Origin: Limosilactobacillus reuteri | GTDB lineage: Bacteria; Bacillota; Bacilli; Lactobacillales; Lactobacillaceae | NCBI RefSeq assembly: GCF_003072625.1 | Contig: NZ_CP027805.1 | Coordinates: forward strand, 804,001 to 868,000 | DNA length: 64,000 nucleotides | Direction of reading: 5' to 3' | Shown here: positions 19,115 to 28,595 of the stretch, piece by piece | Numbering within the stretch: the stretch's first letter is position 1 | Layout of the letters: each line of letters starts with the position of its first letter | Made by a program: the position numbers and the translations under genes | The notes under the pieces: generated by a model | What the model saw: only the letters and a program-made list of their open reading frames with translations | Told to the model about the DNA's origin: nothing | Databases searched by the model: none

Positions 19115-19855
19115 ATGCAACGATATTTTGTAAATGCAACTCCAGCTGATGAAGTAACCCTGCCACCTGAAGCCGGTCACCACTTGTTAAAGGTGATACG
19201 CGCAGAAATTGGAACAACTGTTGAACTGGTGTTAGCTGATCACTGTGTTTACCTTGCAACTCTTAGTGCTACCGAACCAACGGCGACATTAAAAATCGAT
19301 CAAAAATTAGATGCTGATAGTGAATTACCAGTTTCGGTAACGCTTGCCTGCGGACTTCCAAAAACTAAAGAGAAACCAGAGTTAATTGTTCAAAAGGCAA
19401 CCGAATTGGGGGCAGACAAAATTGTCTTCTTTGATGCTGCTCGTTCCATTAGTCACTGGCAGGGGAATAAGCAGAAACGCAAGATCGAACGTCTGCAAAA
19501 GATAGCTGAATCAGCAGCAGAACAATCCCATCGAAATAAAATTCCACAGGTTGAATACAGTGCTAATCTAGCTCAATTGCTAGCTAATTATCCTGCTACC
19601 AAACGGATTGTTGCTTGGGAAGAATCAGCTAAACAGGGTGAAGCAAGTGTTTTGGCGCAGCAATTTAATGCCCTTAAGCCAGGAGATTCGGTCCTTGCCG
19701 TTTTTGGTCCAGAAGGTGGATTGACGGAAAATGAAATTGTCAAAATGAATGAAGCTGGAATGATAGCAGCAGGGTTAGGACCACGAATTCTACGGACTGA
19801 AACAGCACCTTTATATTTCATGGCAGCTATTTCATATGCAATGGAATTGTCATAA
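19115..19855 (+). CDS. rsmE: 16S rRNA (uracil(1498)-N3)-methyltransferase
   Basis: SPOUT-family enzyme that makes m3U1498 in 16S rRNA. The N-terminal PUA-like domain (residues 1-70, with GHHLLKVIR) is followed by the knot domain with VFGPEGGLTENEI and LGPRILRTETAPLY, which bind S-adenosylmethionine. It is 246 aa, normal. The ATG follows the prmA stop without a gap, with CCGAGGTGAA as Shine-Dalgarno inside prmA. Confidence 0.96.
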   Translation: MQRYFVNATPADEVTLPPEAGHHLLKVIRAEIGTTVELVLADHCVYLATLSATEPTATLKIDQKLDADSELPVSVTLACGLPKTKEKPELIVQKATELGADKIVFFDAARSISHWQGNKQKRKIERLQKIAESAAEQSHRNKIPQVEYSANLAQLLANYPATKRIVAWEESAKQGEASVLAQQFNALKPGDSVLAVFGPEGGLTENEIVKMNEAGMIAAGLGPRILRTETAPLYFMAAISYAMELS

Positions 19856-19933
19856 TGTAGCCGGCTCACTTATGGTAAAATAAAGAACAGCTTTAATCGG
19901 TGATTTAAAACTGAATATAGGTGTTGAGAGAGA

Positions 19934-20269
19934 ATGAATTTTATGAAAAAAGCATGGGAACATTTAGACAAGCCATTATGGCTAGCTAGTATTTTAATTG
20001 GGCTTGTATTGACGCTCGTTGTCGATAAGCTTCCACTTGTTACGCGGGTAGTAATGGTAGAGATTGTCTTAATCCTTATTAATGGTATTTTTAGTATTTG
20101 GTCAGGTTATTGGATTTATAAGCACCAGCGAAAATGGGGCGAGTTATTCATTTTTCCAATCCTTTACTTGATAACTGCGTATTTCTTTATGCCCCGATAT
20201 ACTTATTATTTTGCCCTTGCTTACTTAGCGCTTGCGTACTTATCCTGGGCAATGCGTCAACAAAAGTAA
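19934..20269 (+). CDS. Small membrane protein, 111 aa
   Basis: Hypothetical protein with three or four membrane segments (residues about 15-30, 38-55, 70-85, 90-105) and very short loops. GAGAGAG lies before the ATG at 19934; the ATG at 19943 is an alternative. It lies immediately before rel: its stop overlaps the upstream region that carries the rel Shine-Dalgarno, so the two are probably co-transcribed. No family recognised. Confidence 0.7.
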   Translation: MNFMKKAWEHLDKPLWLASILIGLVLTLVVDKLPLVTRVVMVEIVLILINGIFSIWSGYWIYKHQRKWGELFIFPILYLITAYFFMPRYTYYFALAYLALAYLSWAMRQQK

Positions 20270-20287
20270 TTGAAAGGAGGTCGTTCG

Positions 20288-22525
20288 ATGTCAAAAGAAG
20301 AGGAATTGACACATGAAGATGTTCAAAAGATGGTTAGTTCTTATATGAATGAAGAACACGTTGCTTTAGTTGAAAAGGCATATCATTTTGCCGAGGTAGC
20401 TCACCATGACCAACGACGTAAATCTGGAGAACCGTATATTATTCATCCTATCCAAGTTGCGGGGATCCTTGCTAATCTTCATATGGATCCCGAAACAGTT
20501 TGTGCAGGATATTTACATGATATTGTAGAAGATACTGGCGCAACCTTAGATGATATTAAAGAACTCTTTGGAGCAACCATTGCAATGATCGTTGATGGTG
20601 ATACAAAGCTTGGTAAGATTCGTTACAAATCAAATAAAGAACAAATGGCTGCCACTCATCGTAAATTATTACTTGCAATGTCAAAGGATATTCGGGTAAT
20701 GATTGTCAAGCTTGCGGATCGTCTTCATAATATGCGCACTCTTAAGCATTTACGTCCTGATAAGCAGCGCCGCATCTCAAATGAAACCCTTGAAATTTAT
20801 GCCCCAATTGCGGACCGCTTGGGTATCAGTACGATTAAGTGGGAATTAGAAGACCTGTCATTGCGGTACTTAAATCCGCAACAATATTACCGGATTGTCC
20901 ATTTGATGAATTCACGGCGCGATCAGCGGGTTGACTATATTGATGAGTCAATTAAGTTGATAAAAAAGGCGATTGCAGATTTGGACTTAGGACCGAATGT
21001 TGAAATTTATGGCCGGCCTAAACATATTTATTCTGTCTACCGTAAAATGGTTACTCAGCATAAGCAATTTAGCCAAATCTATGACCTTCTTGCAGTTCGA
21101 ATTGTCGTTGACTCAATCCGGGACTGCTATGCTGCTCTTGGAGCGATTCATACTAATTGGAAACCAATGCCTGGACGGTTTAAGGATTATATTGCAATGC
21201 CTAAGACTAACGGGTACCAATCCTTGCATACAACAATTATTGGACCAGAAGGACGGCCATTAGAAGTACAGATTCGAACTCACAAGATGCATGAAATTGC
21301 TGAATATGGGGTTGCTGCTCACTGGGCATATAAAGAAGGAAAGACTAATGGAATCCAACAAACTCAGGATAGTCAAAAGCTAAATGTCGTCAAAGAAATC
21401 CTTGAATTACGAAGTGAAAGTCAAGGCACAGATGAATTTATGCAGGGGATTCAGAGTGATATATTTACTGATAAGGTCTATGCATTTACCCCTAAAGGTG
21501 ACGTAATTGAAATGCCTAAGGGATCTGGACCACTTGATATGGCTTACCAAATTCATACTGAAGTTGGTAATCATACAACTGGAGCTAAAGTAGATGGACG
21601 GATTGTACCCCTTGATTATGAGATCAAAAATGGTGACATTGTTGATATTTTGACTTCATCATCATCAGCTGGTCCGAGTCGTGATTGGTTTGATTTGGTT
21701 TCAACGCGGCGGGCTCGTAATAAGATTCGCCAGTTCTTCCGGGCACATGATCGAGAAAAGAACATTGAAGAAGGAAAACAACTTCTTGAAAACGGACTCC
21801 GTGAAGCAGGATATTCGCCAGCAGAGTTAATGACTGATGAAAAATGTGAGAAAGTTGCTCAAGAGACTCATTACAATAGTAGTGATGATATGTTTGCGGC
21901 CTTAGGATTTGGTGACTTGGCTCCCGTTGGTATTAGGAATCGTTTTACTGCTGATATCCGTCAGCAAGTTGAAAGCGACCGTCAACAAGCAGCAGAAAAA
22001 GCTGTACTAGAAGACCACCAGACTCTTGAGAAGCCAAATGAACGTGAAAAACAAAAGCGGGCTAAAGCATCTAGTGAGGGCGTAGTTGTTGAAGGAGTTG
22101 ACAATCTCCTTGTCCGCTTAAGCCATTGTTGTAGTCCAATCCCAGGAGATGCTATTACTGGCTACATTACAAAGGGACGGGGAGTATCGGTTCACCGGGA
22201 TGATTGTCCGAACATTAAAGCTGCCCGTAAGAATGGCGAACGAATTGTCAGTGTATATTGGGCAAATCCTAATGGCGACAAAACAAACTACAATGCTGAC
22301 TTGGAAGTTCAGGGATACAATCGAAATGGCTTATTAAATGATGTTTTACGTTCAGTAAATAACAGTACTCGCTTCTTAAATTCAGTTAACGGAAAAGTTG
22401 ACCATAACAAGATGGTAACAATTAGTTTGATTATCGGAGTGCGTAATTTACGACAGTTACAATTAATCATGGATGGTTTAAAGAACATTCCAGATGTTTA
22501 CGTTGTCAAAAGAATTATTCGATAG
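20288..22525 (+). CDS. relA: Bifunctional (p)ppGpp synthetase/hydrolase (Rel)
   Basis: Makes and degrades (p)ppGpp in the stringent response. Domains in order: HD hydrolase with LHDIVED near residue 76; synthetase with GRPKHIYSVYRKM near 240 and RFKDYIAMPKTNGYQSLH near 295, where RFKD is the motif of bifunctional enzymes; TGS domain with YAFTPKGDVIEMPKG near 397; zinc-finger region with CCSPIPGD; and a C-terminal ACT domain. The start is the ATG at 20288, seven bases after AAAGGAGG. It is 745 aa. The dtd gene follows with overlapping signals. Confidence 0.97.
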   Translation: MSKEEELTHEDVQKMVSSYMNEEHVALVEKAYHFAEVAHHDQRRKSGEPYIIHPIQVAGILANLHMDPETVCAGYLHDIVEDTGATLDDIKELFGATIAMIVDGDTKLGKIRYKSNKEQMAATHRKLLLAMSKDIRVMIVKLADRLHNMRTLKHLRPDKQRRISNETLEIYAPIADRLGISTIKWELEDLSLRYLNPQQYYRIVHLMNSRRDQRVDYIDESIKLIKKAIADLDLGPNVEIYGRPKHIYSVYRKMVTQHKQFSQIYDLLAVRIVVDSIRDCYAALGAIHTNWKPMPGRFKDYIAMPKTNGYQSLHTTIIGPEGRPLEVQIRTHKMHEIAEYGVAAHWAYKEGKTNGIQQTQDSQKLNVVKEILELRSESQGTDEFMQGIQSDIFTDKVYAFTPKGDVIEMPKGSGPLDMAYQIHTEVGNHTTGAKVDGRIVPLDYEIKNGDIVDILTSSSSAGPSRDWFDLVSTRRARNKIRQFFRAHDREKNIEEGKQLLENGLREAGYSPAELMTDEKCEKVAQETHYNSSDDMFAALGFGDLAPVGIRNRFTADIRQQVESDRQQAAEKAVLEDHQTLEKPNEREKQKRAKASSEGVVVEGVDNLLVRLSHCCSPIPGDAITGYITKGRGVSVHRDDCPNIKAARKNGERIVSVYWANPNGDKTNYNADLEVQGYNRNGLLNDVLRSVNNSTRFLNSVNGKVDHNKMVTISLIIGVRNLRQLQLIMDGLKNIPDVYVVKRIIR

Positions 22526-22535
22526 GAGGATGCTT

Positions 22536-22973
22536 GTGCGAGTTGTTTTACAAAAAGTAAATCATGCAGCAGTTTCAATTGATGATGAAGTTGTTGGTAA
22601 AATTGGCCTTGGCTATTTTCTCTTAGTCGGTTTTGCTCCAGATGATACCGAAGAAAAATTAGACTACTTAGTACATAAAATTACTAATCTTCGTGTTTTT
22701 GAGGATGAAAACGGTAAGATGAATAAGGGGCTACGGGATGTTAATGGTGCAATTTTATCAGTCTCCCAATTTACCCTTTATGCTGACACTAAGCATGGGA
22801 ATCGTCCTGGATTTTCACAGGCTGCTCGTCCTGAGATTGCTGAACCGTTATATGATCTTTTTAATCAAAAACTAGCTGCTACTGGTATTCCTGTTGAAAC
22901 CGGACATTTTGGAGCCATGATGAAAATTGACCTGGAAAATGATGGTCCCACGACAATTATTTATGAACGCTAA
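22536..22973 (+). CDS. dtd: D-aminoacyl-tRNA deacylase
   Basis: Removes D-amino acids (and mischarged Gly) from tRNA. Shows the family blocks SQFTLYADTKHGNRPGF near residue 78 and the C-terminal NDGPTTI. The family usually begins MRVVLQ, which here corresponds to GTG at 22536, six bases after GGAGG; the ATG at 22530 overlaps the Shine-Dalgarno. It is 145 aa, normal. It directly follows rel, a standard pair. Its 3' region contains a multi-hairpin element. Confidence 0.96.
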   Translation: MRVVLQKVNHAAVSIDDEVVGKIGLGYFLLVGFAPDDTEEKLDYLVHKITNLRVFEDENGKMNKGLRDVNGAILSVSQFTLYADTKHGNRPGFSQAARPEIAEPLYDLFNQKLAATGIPVETGHFGAMMKIDLENDGPTTIIYER

Positions 22974-22993
22974 AAAGTAAAGAGACATTGAGA

Positions 22994-23113
22994 GTGGGAA
23001 ATAACCTCCTCGACAAGGCGGTTGGTTAAGCTAGGACGATGATTAGCACGGCACGGGCTGATTATCGTTCGTACTTAGACTCGAGCTTTGTGGCGACGCG
23101 AAGCTAGTTCCAC
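22994..23113 (+). ncRNA. Candidate structured RNA: outer stem closing three hairpins, downstream of dtd
   Basis: Outer stem GTGGGA (22994-22999) with TTCCAC (23108-23113). Hairpin 1 is AACCtCCT / AGGcGGTT (23003-23023). Hairpin 2 runs over 23034-23070, with 16 of 17 positions pairing, three of them G-U. Hairpin 3 (23084-23105) has a nine-base-pair stem closed by a GCGA (GNRA) tetraloop. The G-U pairs favour the plus strand, which is also the direction of dtd. A terminator follows at 23144. It could be a 3'-UTR element, a small RNA or a copy of an intergenic repeat family. No Rfam match was tested. Confidence 0.55.
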
Positions 23114-23143
23114 GTTATCTTTCTGTTGTTCATAGAAGCAGTT

Positions 23144-23184
23144 GAGGCTGAGAGAAAACAAAAGTTTTCTCCCAGCCTCATTTT
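23144..23184. terminator. Terminator between dtd and the convergent kinase gene
   Basis: GAGGCTG then GAGAAAAC (23144-23159) pairs with GTTTTCTC then CAGCCTC (23164-23179) around a short loop, followed by ATTTTA. It reads best in the plus direction, and the minus-strand gene ends within it. Confidence 0.8.
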
Positions 23185-24031
23185 AGTATTGACTTAAAAT
23201 TTGATCGACTGCGCCACCATAGCTCTCGCCGAATAAGATTAAATGCATGCATAGGTAATAGAAACGATACCACGAAAGGCGTCCCTCTAAATGATCATCA
23301 AATGGAAAGACGCTGCTATATGCCTGATAAAAACTATTATCGAAACCGCCAAAAACAGTTGTCATGGCTAAATCAAATTCACGATCCCCAAATAATGCAT
23401 CTGGATCGATTAAGTATGGTTTATGATCGCCAGCAAATAAGAAGTTGCCGGCCCATAAATCACCATGAAGAAGACTAGGGATGACTTCATGGTGTTGGTA
23501 GTAATCAGTAAATTTATTAACCATTTGTTGGTAATGTTCTTGCCGCCATTTATTCCATCGGCCACGTTGACTTGCCACTTGTACTTCTGGTTCTAGGCGC
23601 TGATTAATATAAAAATCAAGCCAGCTTGAATTCCAAGAATTGTCTTTTACGAGGGCCTTGGTTTGATGATTATCCATAAAGCCGAATTCATCATTATGCT
23701 GTTGGTGCATTTTGGCAACTGCTAATCCCAGGTCGGCTTGATTACCCCAAGTTTCATCAAGCCAGTTTAAAATTAAATAGGCATTCCCATCGATTTCACC
23801 ATGGTAAAGTGGGGTCGGGGTATTAATGACCTTACCGATAGCTTTGAGACCATTAATTTCATGACTGAAATAATCTTGTGAATGGTTAGGTTGGACCTTT
23901 ATAAAGTACCTATTTTCATCAGTAGTTGTGGCTTGATATGCTAAATTAATATCACCACCACTGACTGGTTTAACAGAAGTGAGATTTTTTAATGGAAGGC
24001 GCTTAAACCATGCTGTATTTGGACTTTCCAA
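23183..24031 (-). CDS. Fructosamine kinase family protein
   Basis: Protein-kinase-like fold enzyme of the fructosamine/ketosamine-3-kinase family, thought to phosphorylate sugar adducts on proteins and so help deglycation. Visible are YFIKVQ (ATP-binding Lys), SLLHGDLWAGNFLF (catalytic loop, near residue 192) and LIDPDALFGDREFD (metal-binding DxD region). It is 282 aa, normal for bacterial members. GGAGG precedes the ATG on the minus strand. An aminoglycoside phosphotransferase role is less likely given the HGDLWAGN signature. IS copy 2 lies 90 bases upstream. Confidence 0.85.
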   Translation of the reverse strand: MESPNTAWFKRLPLKNLTSVKPVSGGDINLAYQATTTDENRYFIKVQPNHSQDYFSHEINGLKAIGKVINTPTPLYHGEIDGNAYLILNWLDETWGNQADLGLAVAKMHQQHNDEFGFMDNHQTKALVKDNSWNSSWLDFYINQRLEPEVQVASQRGRWNKWRQEHYQQMVNKFTDYYQHHEVIPSLLHGDLWAGNFLFAGDHKPYLIDPDALFGDREFDLAMTTVFGGFDNSFYQAYSSVFPFDDHLEGRLSWYRFYYLCMHLILFGESYGGAVDQILSQY

Positions 24032-24121
24032 TTGATGTTCCTCCTTTACTAAATTACTTTATTTATACCATTTTTAGGCAAGTGTTGTTAAATAAAGTTG
24101 ATTTATAAGGCACTAATTAAC

Positions 24122-25691
24122 GTTAGTGTAAGATTTTCATAGGTTGGATGAATAATTCATCTGGTCGTGGAAATCTTTTTTGTAGACCAATTTACTTATT
24201 TACAAAAAAAGAAAAGACCAGTAGCCTTTAGTGTGTCGAATACTAAGCAAAGGCAGGTCTTTCCTCATGGATATTTTAACAGAAATCGAGCAGAATTTGG
24301 TGAAATCAGGCAGTTTATTTGAAGCTGAACAGATTATTTTAAAAGGTGTATTGGAGTTAGGACAAGTAATCATGCAAAACTTTTTGGAAAGCTTAGATCG
24401 AAGCTTAAAGTCCCAAGCTCCAGCGAACTATCAAGTAATCAATAAACAGCCACGGACGCTTAATTTTATCTTTGGCCCGGTGACTTTTCAACGACGGTAT
24501 TATCAGGCTGGGACAAAGAAACGTGAATTTTACTTAGACCAACAATTAAAAATTAAACCACGTCGTCGTTTATCGCCACACTACTTAATGATGATGGCTA
24601 AGATTGCCCAAACAACTACAATGCGCAATACTGCCGACATTTTGAACCTTGTATTTGACAGCGGAATTACTGCCGATTCGGTAATGCACGCCGTGCATGA
24701 GTTAGGAAATCAGGTAGCTAAACAAACTCAAGCAAAAGAACACCAAGCTACTCCTCGCCATATGCCTAAAAATTTAACTATTGAGGGTGATGCCTTTATG
24801 ATTAAAGGTAAAAAAGAAGCAGGTCAGCTGACTCTTGTGCACCATTATCGGGTTTATGAGCGAGTAGCTAATCAAATCATTAATCGGCATGACTTTCTCA
24901 GTGTTGGGCACCAAGGACGGCTTGAAGCACGACTAAGTGATTATTTAGACCGCCATTATAAGCTTGCCGGTCAAACGATCTTTTTGGCCAGTGACGCTGG
25001 CCCAGGTTACGAACCAGCTAAGCTATTAAGTCTAGTTCCTCAAGGTGCACATGGTGAATACTTTCTCGACCGCTATCATTGTTTACAGAAAATTGAACAT
25101 ACTTTAGGCCGGCACAACGAATTAGCCATGCGAGCAATTAAAGCCGTTCGTCATCATGATCAAGCAGAGCTAACAATAATTTTAGATACTTATGAATCAC
25201 AAAACCTAACGGAAAAACAAGCAGACGACCTAATGCGTTTAAGAAAGTATCTACAGCGAAATTGGCGGTATATCCTCTCACCACAAATGCGTGGATTTAA
25301 GGATATTCATTTAATTGGTTCAGTCGAAAGTTCTCACCGGGCTTTTACTTACCGGATGAAGAAACAGGGCAAGTCATGGACTAAGCAGGGGGCTAAAGCC
25401 ATGATTGGTTTAATTGAAGCCCGAATGAATGGTGAACTGCAAGCTAGTTTAAATACAATCCTAGAACAATTAACAGTTCTTCCTCGAGTGGCTCAAACCA
25501 GCCTATTACAGGAAATGCATATTCGAACTGGAGAGTTTCTAAGAAAGGCACCGACAAAGCCGTCAATTGGAGCAGTACAAGGAATAATTCCGATCAACAC
25601 GGTCACAAGTAGACCAATGGGACAACTTTTTAAGGCACTAACCCACTAAAACTGTATATTTAAAGGCTACCTATGAAAACTTGACAGATAC
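24122..25691 (+). mobile_element. ISLre2-family insertion sequence, copy 2
   Basis: Same 1570-bp element as at 9346, flanked by the 9-bp target duplication CTAATTAAC (24113-24121 and 25692-25700). It is inserted between the fructosamine-kinase-like gene and the aspS promoter; the -35 box of aspS begins only seven bases after the duplication. It has C at 25595, like copy 3, where copy 1 has T. Confidence 0.94.
24267..25649 (+). CDS. ISLre2-family (UPF0236) transposase, copy 2
   Basis: Protein identical to that of copy 1 (460 aa from the ATG at 24267). The frame is intact, with the same hairpin over the ribosome-binding site at 24213-24262. An in-frame GTG at 24231 would add 12 residues but lies in that hairpin. 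Confidence 0.93.
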   Translation: MDILTEIEQNLVKSGSLFEAEQIILKGVLELGQVIMQNFLESLDRSLKSQAPANYQVINKQPRTLNFIFGPVTFQRRYYQAGTKKREFYLDQQLKIKPRRRLSPHYLMMMAKIAQTTTMRNTADILNLVFDSGITADSVMHAVHELGNQVAKQTQAKEHQATPRHMPKNLTIEGDAFMIKGKKEAGQLTLVHHYRVYERVANQIINRHDFLSVGHQGRLEARLSDYLDRHYKLAGQTIFLASDAGPGYEPAKLLSLVPQGAHGEYFLDRYHCLQKIEHTLGRHNELAMRAIKAVRHHDQAELTIILDTYESQNLTEKQADDLMRLRKYLQRNWRYILSPQMRGFKDIHLIGSVESSHRAFTYRMKKQGKSWTKQGAKAMIGLIEARMNGELQASLNTILEQLTVLPRVAQTSLLQEMHIRTGEFLRKAPTKPSIGAVQGIIPINTVTSRPMGQLFKALTH

Positions 25692-25707
25692 CTAATTAAC
25701 CTTAGTA

Positions 25708-25736
25708 TTGACATTTATGAGGGGATCGAGTAAGGT
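25708..25736 (+). promoter_or_regulatory. Promoter of the aspS T-box leader
   Basis: TTGACA (25708-25713), 17-base spacer, TAAGGT (25731-25736). The target duplication of IS copy 2 ends seven bases upstream, so the insertion just spared the -35 box. Confidence 0.7.
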
Positions 25737-25739
25737 AAA

Positions 25740-25957
25740 AATGTAAATTGAAGATATTAATAGCTGTTGATAAAGAATGCTCGGGTACTTGAAATTATCA
25801 GCGATTGGAGAAAGGTGAGAGCTCCAAATATTTCGGCCTCGATTGACACTTTTGAAGCTGGGCAATATGCTCCGTCGTTTAGACGTTATTTTTGAGTGAT
25901 ACCAAGGTGGTACCGTGCATTTGCACCCTTGTAATTTCAAGGGTGCTTTTTATTTAA
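25740..25957 (+). promoter_or_regulatory. T-box leader of aspS
   Basis: The T-box core AAGGTGGTACCGTGC is at 25904-25918, followed by the terminator GCACCCTTG/CAAGGGTGC with T run (25923-25955). Upstream are stem-loops such as TGATAA/TTATCA (25767-25801) and a GGAG..CTCC stem after GGTGAGAG. Uncharged tRNA(Asp) would pair with the T-box and favour the antiterminator. I could not fix the specifier codon; a GAC (Asp) triplet occurs at 25845-25847. Confidence 0.88.
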
Positions 25958-25991
25958 ACTGTTATTAAAAATTGAAAGAGGTAAACGGAGA

Positions 25992-27794
25992 ATGAAGAGA
26001 ACAAATTATGCTGGGGATACAAATGAACAGCAAGTTGGACAAGAAGTTGTCTTAAAGGGTTGGGTAGCTAAGCGTCGTAACCTAGGTGGACTTATCTTTA
26101 TTGATTTATGGGATCGGGAAGGAATTGTTCAACTAGTATTCAACGAAAAAGAAAATCCAGAAGCATTTGAAATCGCAAATGCGGTTCGTAACCAATATGT
26201 TCTTGAGGTTCAAGGAAAAGTTCAATTACGGGCAGAAAAAGAAATTAATCCAGATATGAAGACTGGAAAAGTTGAAGTAGCCGTTGATAAGGTTAAGGTA
26301 TTAGCAAAATCAGAAACAACGCCATTTGATATTACTGATGGTGTTGATGCTTCTGAAGACTTACGGATGAAGTACCGTTACCTTGATTTACGGCGCCCAG
26401 AAATGATGCGTAATTTGAAGTTGCGGAGTAAGGTTGCTTCGATCGTGCACAATTACTATGATAATGAAGGCTTTATGGATGTTGAAACCCCTGATTTAAC
26501 ACGGTCAACACCAGAAGGGGCACGTGACTACATTGTTCCATCACGTGTTTACCCCGGTCATTTCTATGCTTTACCACAATCACCCCAATTATTTAAGCAA
26601 TTGTTAATGGCAGCCGGAGTTGATAAGTACTATCAATTAGCACGTTGTTTCCGGGATGAAGACCTTCGTGGTGACCGTCAACCAGAATTTACGCAAATCG
26701 ATACTGAAATGAGTTTTGCAACTCCTGAAGATATCCAAACAGTTACAGAAGGCTTAATTAAGCGGGTAATGAAGGAAATCGTGGGGGTAGATGTTAAGAC
26801 TCCATTCCCACGGATGGAATGGCAAGAAGCCATGGACAAGTACGGTTCCGATAAGCCTGATACTCGTTTTGGGATGTTGATTCATGATCTTTCTGATATT
26901 GTAAAGGACAGTTCATTTAAGGTTTTTGCTAATACTGTTGCTGATGGTAACTATGTTCGTGCAATTCGCGTTCCTGGTGGAGCAGATAAGTACTCTCGGA
27001 AAGATATTTCTAAGTATGAAGAATACATTAAGCGTTTTGGTGCAAAGGGACTTGCATGGGTTAAGGTAACTGCTGATGGTTACAATGGTCCAGTTGCTAA
27101 GTTCTTAAATGATCAAGTTGCCCAAATCAATGAAGAAATGGATGCCAAAGAAGGGGACTTAATCCTCTTTGTTGCTGGTAGTTTTCACGTTGTATCAGAT
27201 TCACTTGGCTACCTTCGTCGGGCAATCGCTGAAGAGCTAGATATGATTAAGCCTGACCAATGGAACTACTTATGGGTTGTTAATTGGCCAATGTTTGAAT
27301 ATGATGAAGGCTTTGGAAAGTGGATTGCCGCTCACCACCCATTCACAATGCTAAATGAAGAAGACTTACATTATCTTGAAGATGAGGAAGATCCTCATAA
27401 GGCTCATGCTCAAAGTTACGACATTATCTTGAATGGTAACGAGATCGGTGGTGGATCAATTCGTATCCACGATCCAAAGATTCAAGAAAAAGTTCTCAAA
27501 GCTCTTGGATATACGAAGGAACGTGCAGAAGCGCGCTTCGGATTTTTGCTTAAGGCCTTAACAATGGGGATGCCACCTGAGGGAGGACTTGCCTTTGGTT
27601 TAGACCGCTGGGTTATGTTACTAGCTCAAGCTGATAGTATTCGGGATGTTATTCCATTCCCTAAGAACTCGAAGGCAGTTGAACCATTGACGGCAGCTCC
27701 AGGCAAAGTTAGTGAACAACAACTTGATGATCTTAAAATTGAATTTGATGAAAAAATTGATTACAAGCTCGATCAAGATCCAGATGAACAATAA
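25992..27794 (+). CDS. aspS: Aspartate-tRNA ligase
   Basis: Class IIb synthetase that charges tRNA(Asp). The N-terminal OB domain (residues 1-105) holds [11 protein letters not shown]. The catalytic domain carries the class II motifs: [12 protein letters not shown] near residue 195, [18 protein letters not shown] near 222 and [12 protein letters not shown] near 537. The bacterial GAD insertion domain lies between motifs 2 and 3. It is 600 aa, normal. It is a single gene behind a T-box leader and ends at a bidirectional terminator shared with the ABC transporter operon. No hisS upstream, unlike in many Firmicutes. Confidence 0.98.
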   Translation: MKRTNYAGDTNEQQVGQEVVLKGWVAKRRNLGGLIFIDLWDREGIVQLVFNEKENPEAFEIANAVRNQYVLEVQGKVQLRAEKEINPDMKTGKVEVAVDKVKVLAKSETTPFDITDGVDASEDLRMKYRYLDLRRPEMMRNLKLRSKVASIVHNYYDNEGFMDVETPDLTRSTPEGARDYIVPSRVYPGHFYALPQSPQLFKQLLMAAGVDKYYQLARCFRDEDLRGDRQPEFTQIDTEMSFATPEDIQTVTEGLIKRVMKEIVGVDVKTPFPRMEWQEAMDKYGSDKPDTRFGMLIHDLSDIVKDSSFKVFANTVADGNYVRAIRVPGGADKYSRKDISKYEEYIKRFGAKGLAWVKVTADGYNGPVAKFLNDQVAQINEEMDAKEGDLILFVAGSFHVVSDSLGYLRRAIAEELDMIKPDQWNYLWVVNWPMFEYDEGFGKWIAAHHPFTMLNEEDLHYLEDEEDPHKAHAQSYDIILNGNEIGGGSIRIHDPKIQEKVLKALGYTKERAEARFGFLLKALTMGMPPEGGLAFGLDRWVMLLAQADSIRDVIPFPKNSKAVEPLTAAPGKVSEQQLDDLKIEFDEKIDYKLDQDPDEQ

Positions 27795-27803
27795 GTAAAA
27801 CAA

Positions 27804-27859
27804 AAATAATCCTCGTGAAAAGGTACTTGAAGTGTACTGTTCACGAGGATTATTTTATT
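27804..27859. terminator. Bidirectional terminator between aspS and the ABC operon
   Basis: AAATAATCCTCGTGA pairs with TCACGAGGATTATTT, with an inner GTAC pairing and T/A runs on both sides. It serves both convergent transcripts. Confidence 0.9.
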
Positions 27860-28595
27860 TCAAAATCTTCTTCAGAAAGTCTTGTGCCCGGGGGCTAGTA
27901 GGGTGGGCAAAAAATTCCTCTGGATCTCCAGTTTCCTGAATATACCCATCTGCCATGAACCAGATTTGGTCTGCTACTTCACGAGCAAACCCCATCTCAT
28001 GAGTAACAACCACCATTGTCATTCCCGATTCAGCTAAATCGCGCATTACTTTTAGTACCTCATCAACCATTTCAGGATCAAGGGCACTAGTTGGTTCGTC
28101 AAAGAGCATTACTGCTGGACTCATCGCAAGAGCCCGGACAATTGCAACCCGTTGTTTTTGCCCTCCTGATAGTTGATCCGGATATTGTTGAGCCTTATCG
28201 CTTAAACCAACTTTTTCTAGTAGTTCCATTGCAGTTTTAGTTGCTTCTTTTTCATTGATATTTTTAACTTTAACTGGTGCAATGGTGATATTTTTAAGGA
28301 CTGTCATATTAGGAAAAAGATTGAAACTTTGAAAAACCATTCCCATCTTTTCTCGCAACTGATCGAGTTTTTTATCACTTAAGCCAATCAGATTCTGTCC
28401 TTCAAAAAGAACTTGTCCGCTTGTTGGTTGTTCGAGTGCATTTAAGCAACGGAGAAAAGTACTTTTACCTGCTCCTGAAGGGCCGATCACACAAATTACT
28501 TGGCCCTTATCAACATGTTCGGAAATATCTTTTAAGACAATATTATTTTTGAATTTTTTCTGTAAGTTTTTAATTTCAATCATTTTAGTGGGCAT
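27855..28595 (-). CDS. glnQ: Amino acid ABC transporter ATP-binding protein (glutamine type)
   Basis: ATPase of a polar amino acid importer. Walker [10 protein letters not shown] is near residue 37, the signature [15 protein letters not shown] near 143, Walker [15 protein letters not shown] near 162 and the H-loop [10 protein letters not shown] near 197. It is 246 aa, normal. Its start overlaps the end of the upstream receptor-permease gene by 11 bases, so the two form an operon. The substrate (glutamine or glutamate) is inferred from family resemblance. Confidence 0.93.
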   Translation of the reverse strand: MPTKMIEIKNLQKKFKNNIVLKDISEHVDKGQVICVIGPSGAGKSTFLRCLNALEQPTSGQVLFEGQNLIGLSDKKLDQLREKMGMVFQSFNLFPNMTVLKNITIAPVKVKNINEKEATKTAMELLEKVGLSDKAQQYPDQLSGGQKQRVAIVRALAMSPAVMLFDEPTSALDPEMVDEVLKVMRDLAESGMTMVVVTHEMGFAREVADQIWFMADGYIQETGDPEEFFAHPTSPRAQDFLKKILK

